Assembly: GCF_036373705.1 (NCBI RefSeq)
Contig: NW_027102714.1
Span: forward strand, 94,909 to 158,908
Length of the DNA stretch: 64,000 nucleotides
DNA from: Amia ocellicauda
Taxonomy: Eukaryota; Chordata; Actinopteri; Amiiformes; Amiidae
Direction: 5' to 3'
Shown: positions 61,821 through 64,000 of the stretch, in pieces
How positions within the stretch are numbered: the stretch's first letter is position 1
Layout of the letters: each line of letters starts with the position of its first letter
Program-made: the position numbers and the translations under genes
The notes under the pieces: generated by a model
Seen by the model: only the letters and a program-made list of their open reading frames with translations
Told to the model about the DNA's origin: nothing
Databases searched by the model: none

Positions 61821-64000
61821 AAGGCAGAGTGGTATAATCAGTCTTCAACACTCTTTTATTGTACACCACCCTGAACCGTTTGTTTAGTGATCTATTTTCC
61901 AATGTGTACCCCTTTTTATTGCGATAGATCTGATTTCCGGCTGTAATAATCTCGCGAGGAGGCGCGTCTTTCTCGGTTACAAAACTTTGTACCAGGGTCG
62001 TCAGAGACTTGATGTTAATGAGCTTGTTGTTACAATGGTTCAGAGTGAAACCCTTAACTTTCATACAGGTCTTACCCGCAGCCGTTCTGTATGCGTAAGT
62101 CTTAGGACCCCCTGAAACAAACTCAACTATGTGGTCCTGAGGATCTAGCTCACTCGTTAACTCCCCAAGGTAGTCCCCGAGGGGAGGGACCCAATCCCCT
62201 GGCCTGGTGACAAAGATTACAGAGTCAGTATCATGATAGAGCGTGCGTTCCTGCAGCTGATCCATTAAGTTGTACAGTTCAAGCCGGGCGTAAGCCGTGG
62301 TAAAAACCGCTATGAAAACATTAACGTTTCCCTGTTTGGTGGGGAAATCTTTAGGGGCCCTCCACTGGACCTGTGCCACGTGGTCATTTAAGAATTGAAA
62401 GTGTGATACTGCATGTTGTTTGGAAAACATAAATTCTATAAACTGTTCAGGGGTTTTAATCAAGGTTGTGTTTAGACGGTTATTTCTTTCCCCAAACTTA
62501 CCCCACAGACTGTTTAAAATCAGTTTGGACATTTGTCTCTTGGCGGGGTTTACAGTTATGTTCCCCGGCTCTAGACGGATCCCTTCCTTTTCAAAATATT
62601 GCTGAACGTACCGCTCTTTGGCAGCGGAGTCAACACACCATGAGGGATAGCCCGATGCCTCCTGTTTCCCTTTCAGATGGGTCATAATGTACTCAGCAAA
62701 AAGAGTATCAGATTTTTCAGAAAAATGCCAAACCTCATACACCTTACCGACTCTGTAACCTTTCTCCACCGCCTTGTCAAGCTCAATGCTACACCAGACA
62801 CCCGTCAGCGCTCTCTCGTCATCACTGTGCAGACAAGAGGTATTTTGATTTTCAGTTTCCACACACGTTCTACACAGAGGGAACATCAATTTTCCCGAAC
62901 ACCTGTAAGGCAACACGGGTAAGAACAGCTCGCGAGGAGGGTACATGCTGACTTTGATCAAACCAAAGTACTGTCCGATTTCGAGAAAGTCACGATAAAC
63001 AATGGTTGGATGCCCCACCGGGTACATTTTGGTCTTGTTGACATAAGGGTACAGACTGGTGAAATCATAGTAATCTACTCTCTCACCCTCCTTTACCTCA
63101 TAATGTAAACAGAGGGCGTTGGTACGACCCCCAAATAACGCATCCCTGGGCTCTAGACGTTCAGGAAAGTCCAAGGTTTCCATAAACCGTTGTACCCCCA
63201 CATCCTGTTGCTTCAGGGTCGTCCACGCGTGTTCCCAAATCACCAGTACATTCAAACCATAGGTGTTTTTTAAAGTTTCAATTCGTTCCTGGAAATCATA
63301 GTACATATCACCGCAGAGTTTTTGTGTTACGGGGTTAAAGGTGTTTGGGTCGAAGCACTGAGGACAGCCCTGGTAAATACAACCAGCAAACTCATAAGCG
63401 GTACGCCGCCCGGACACGTCGCTAAAACCGTCTAAGTAGTAAGGACCCATTTTGACTTCCCCTTGATTTAAAGCATGTCTGATGAAGATGTTATCCCGGG
63501 CACTCCGATATTCCAGCCACTGTATGGAGACAGTCGAAAAGTTCTTTTGTCTAGCACGATAGTTGTCAGAAGTGGTGACCGCTATAGTGTTTTTCTGCAA
63601 GAAATTGGATCGATACATTTTCATGCAGAGAGACGCTATGGTCACACTTTGCAAAGGGTCGAGACCCGACGTGTTGATAACCTCGGCGCGGAAACGCAAA
63701 CAGGCTTCTTTAAGGATCACCACATCATTTTTACAATAAGCGGCCATCTCTTCTCGGAAATCAAAAACACCTCCCTTAACCGTATTGTACCATTTAAAGA
63801 ATTCCTCCCTCTCATGAGACATCATAGTATCAACCCCATAATAAGAGGCGGGCGGGTAGGACCCTCGATAATTTTGAGTGTCCTTAGTATTAAAAAAATG
63901 GCAGAACCAACCTTTCTTCTGAGCCTCAAAACCCAGAGCTTTAGGCAAAGCGCTCAATTTCATGGGGAGGAAATTTAACGAGTCTATGTAACGTTGGTTG
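61810..64000 (-). CDS. PolB: Protein-primed family B DNA polymerase, copy 2, cut by the window end
   Basis: The open frame covers about 730 codons and runs off the window, so the start and N-terminal half are not visible. Motif A (DFTSLYP), motif B (NSLWGKFG) and motif C (YHDTDSV) are intact. The 717 residues from the first ATG are only an internal segment, because the frame continues upstream without a stop. Single-residue differences from copy 1 are seen (for instance L to R in the EYLSARD region). Whether copy 2 also has the frame break seen at 40740 in copy 1 cannot be told. The stop overlaps the ATPase start as in copy 1. Confidence 0.93.
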   Translation of the reverse strand, partial: NQRYIDSLNFLPMKLSALPKALGFEAQKKGWFCHFFNTKDTQNYRGSYPPASYYGVDTMMSHEREEFFKWYNTVKGGVFDFREEMAAYCKNDVVILKEACLRFRAEVINTSGLDPLQSVTIASLCMKMYRSNFLQKNTIAVTTSDNYRARQKNFSTVSIQWLEYRSARDNIFIRHALNQGEVKMGPYYLDGFSDVSGRRTAYEFAGCIYQGCPQCFDPNTFNPVTQKLCGDMYYDFQERIETLKNTYGLNVLVIWEHAWTTLKQQDVGVQRFMETLDFPERLEPRDALFGGRTNALCLHYEVKEGERVDYYDFTSLYPYVNKTKMYPVGHPTIVYRDFLEIGQYFGLIKVSMYPPRELFLPVLPYRCSGKLMFPLCRTCVETENQNTSCLHSDDERALTGVWCSIELDKAVEKGYRVGKVYEVWHFSEKSDTLFAEYIMTHLKGKQEASGYPSWCVDSAAKERYVQQYFEKEGIRLEPGNITVNPAKRQMSKLILNSLWGKFGERNNRLNTTLIKTPEQFIEFMFSKQHAVSHFQFLNDHVAQVQWRAPKDFPTKQGNVNVFIAVFTTAYARLELYNLMDQLQERTLYHDTDSVIFVTRPGDWVPPLGDYLGELTSELDPQDHIVEFVSGGPKTYAYRTAAGKTCMKVKGFTLNHCNNKLINIKSLTTLVQSFVTEKDAPPREIITAGNQIYRNKKGYTLENRSLNKRFRVVYNKRVLKTDYTTLPYGY

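Larger units (their letters stand above)
52977..64000. repeat. Tandem array unit 5, start only, carrying Polinton 2
   Basis: Begins with the same rearranged left end as unit 4 and carries a Polinton at the identical site. Only substitutions separate it from unit 4 across about 11 kb; the gene coordinates keep a constant offset of 23,457. Confidence 0.92.
53116..64000. mobile_element. Polinton/Maverick (adintovirus-like) element, copy 2, partial
   Basis: Collinear with copy 1 at a constant offset of 23,457 bp and nearly identical. The window ends inside the polymerase gene, so the right arm is not seen. Within the visible part all core genes are open, including the first gene and the ATPase that are broken in copy 1. 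Confidence 0.96.

Noticed and set aside
1-64000. CRISPR arrays, bacterial operons or ribosomal RNA genes
   Set aside because: No regularly spaced short repeats with unique spacers and no rRNA-like sequence were seen; the tRNA and intron signals are eukaryotic.

Overview
The window looks like nuclear DNA of a vertebrate, most likely a ray-finned fish. The tRNA genes have vertebrate-type sequences, there are CR1/L2-type LINE reverse-transcriptase remnants, and there are Tc1/mariner elements and two copies of a Polinton/Maverick (adintovirus-like) element. No cellular protein-coding gene was recognised. The species cannot be named from the sequence.

The whole window is a tandem array. Units 1 (1-9211), 2 (9212-18213) and 3 (18214-29519) each carry, on the minus strand, a tRNA-Trp gene, a Tc1/mariner element and a tRNA-Gly(UCC) gene. 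Each also holds two decayed tRNA-Pro relics and a DNA-transposon-like segment with a LINE fragment inside. Units 4 (29520-52976) and 5 (52977 to the window end) lack the left 4.4 kb of this unit (no tRNA-Trp, no Tc1), and each carries a Polinton at the identical position. The 4-to-5 period is exactly 23,457 bp, so the second Polinton arose by duplication of the unit and not by a second insertion.

Polinton 1 is complete (29659-46224, 16,566 bp). It has 181-bp terminal inverted repeats and a 6-bp target duplication, CACATC. The uninterrupted target survives in units 1-3. Polinton 2 starts at 53116 and runs off the window. The left arm is transcribed rightward: three unknown or accessory genes (the third possibly Bcl-2-like and N-myristoylated), a chromodomain integrase, a penton-type capsid protein, a small basic virion protein, a double-jelly-roll major capsid protein and an adenovirus-type cysteine protease. 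The right arm is transcribed leftward: a protein-primed family B DNA polymerase, a packaging ATPase, two small conserved hypothetical genes and, outermost, a gene I reconstruct as six exons. The arms converge on A/T-rich poly(A) signals near 36.5 kb (60.0 kb in copy 2). Together they make the replication, integration, capsid, maturation and packaging set of a virus-like element.

Copy 1 is damaged: there are stops in the first gene and in the ATPase, and the polymerase reading frame is broken. In copy 2 the same genes are intact as far as the window shows. The most interesting observations are the six-exon gene with all introns in phase 1, the possible Bcl-2-like protein, the exact insertion site read against empty sites in the same window, and the tandem amplification of a virus-like element inside a tRNA-gene array.
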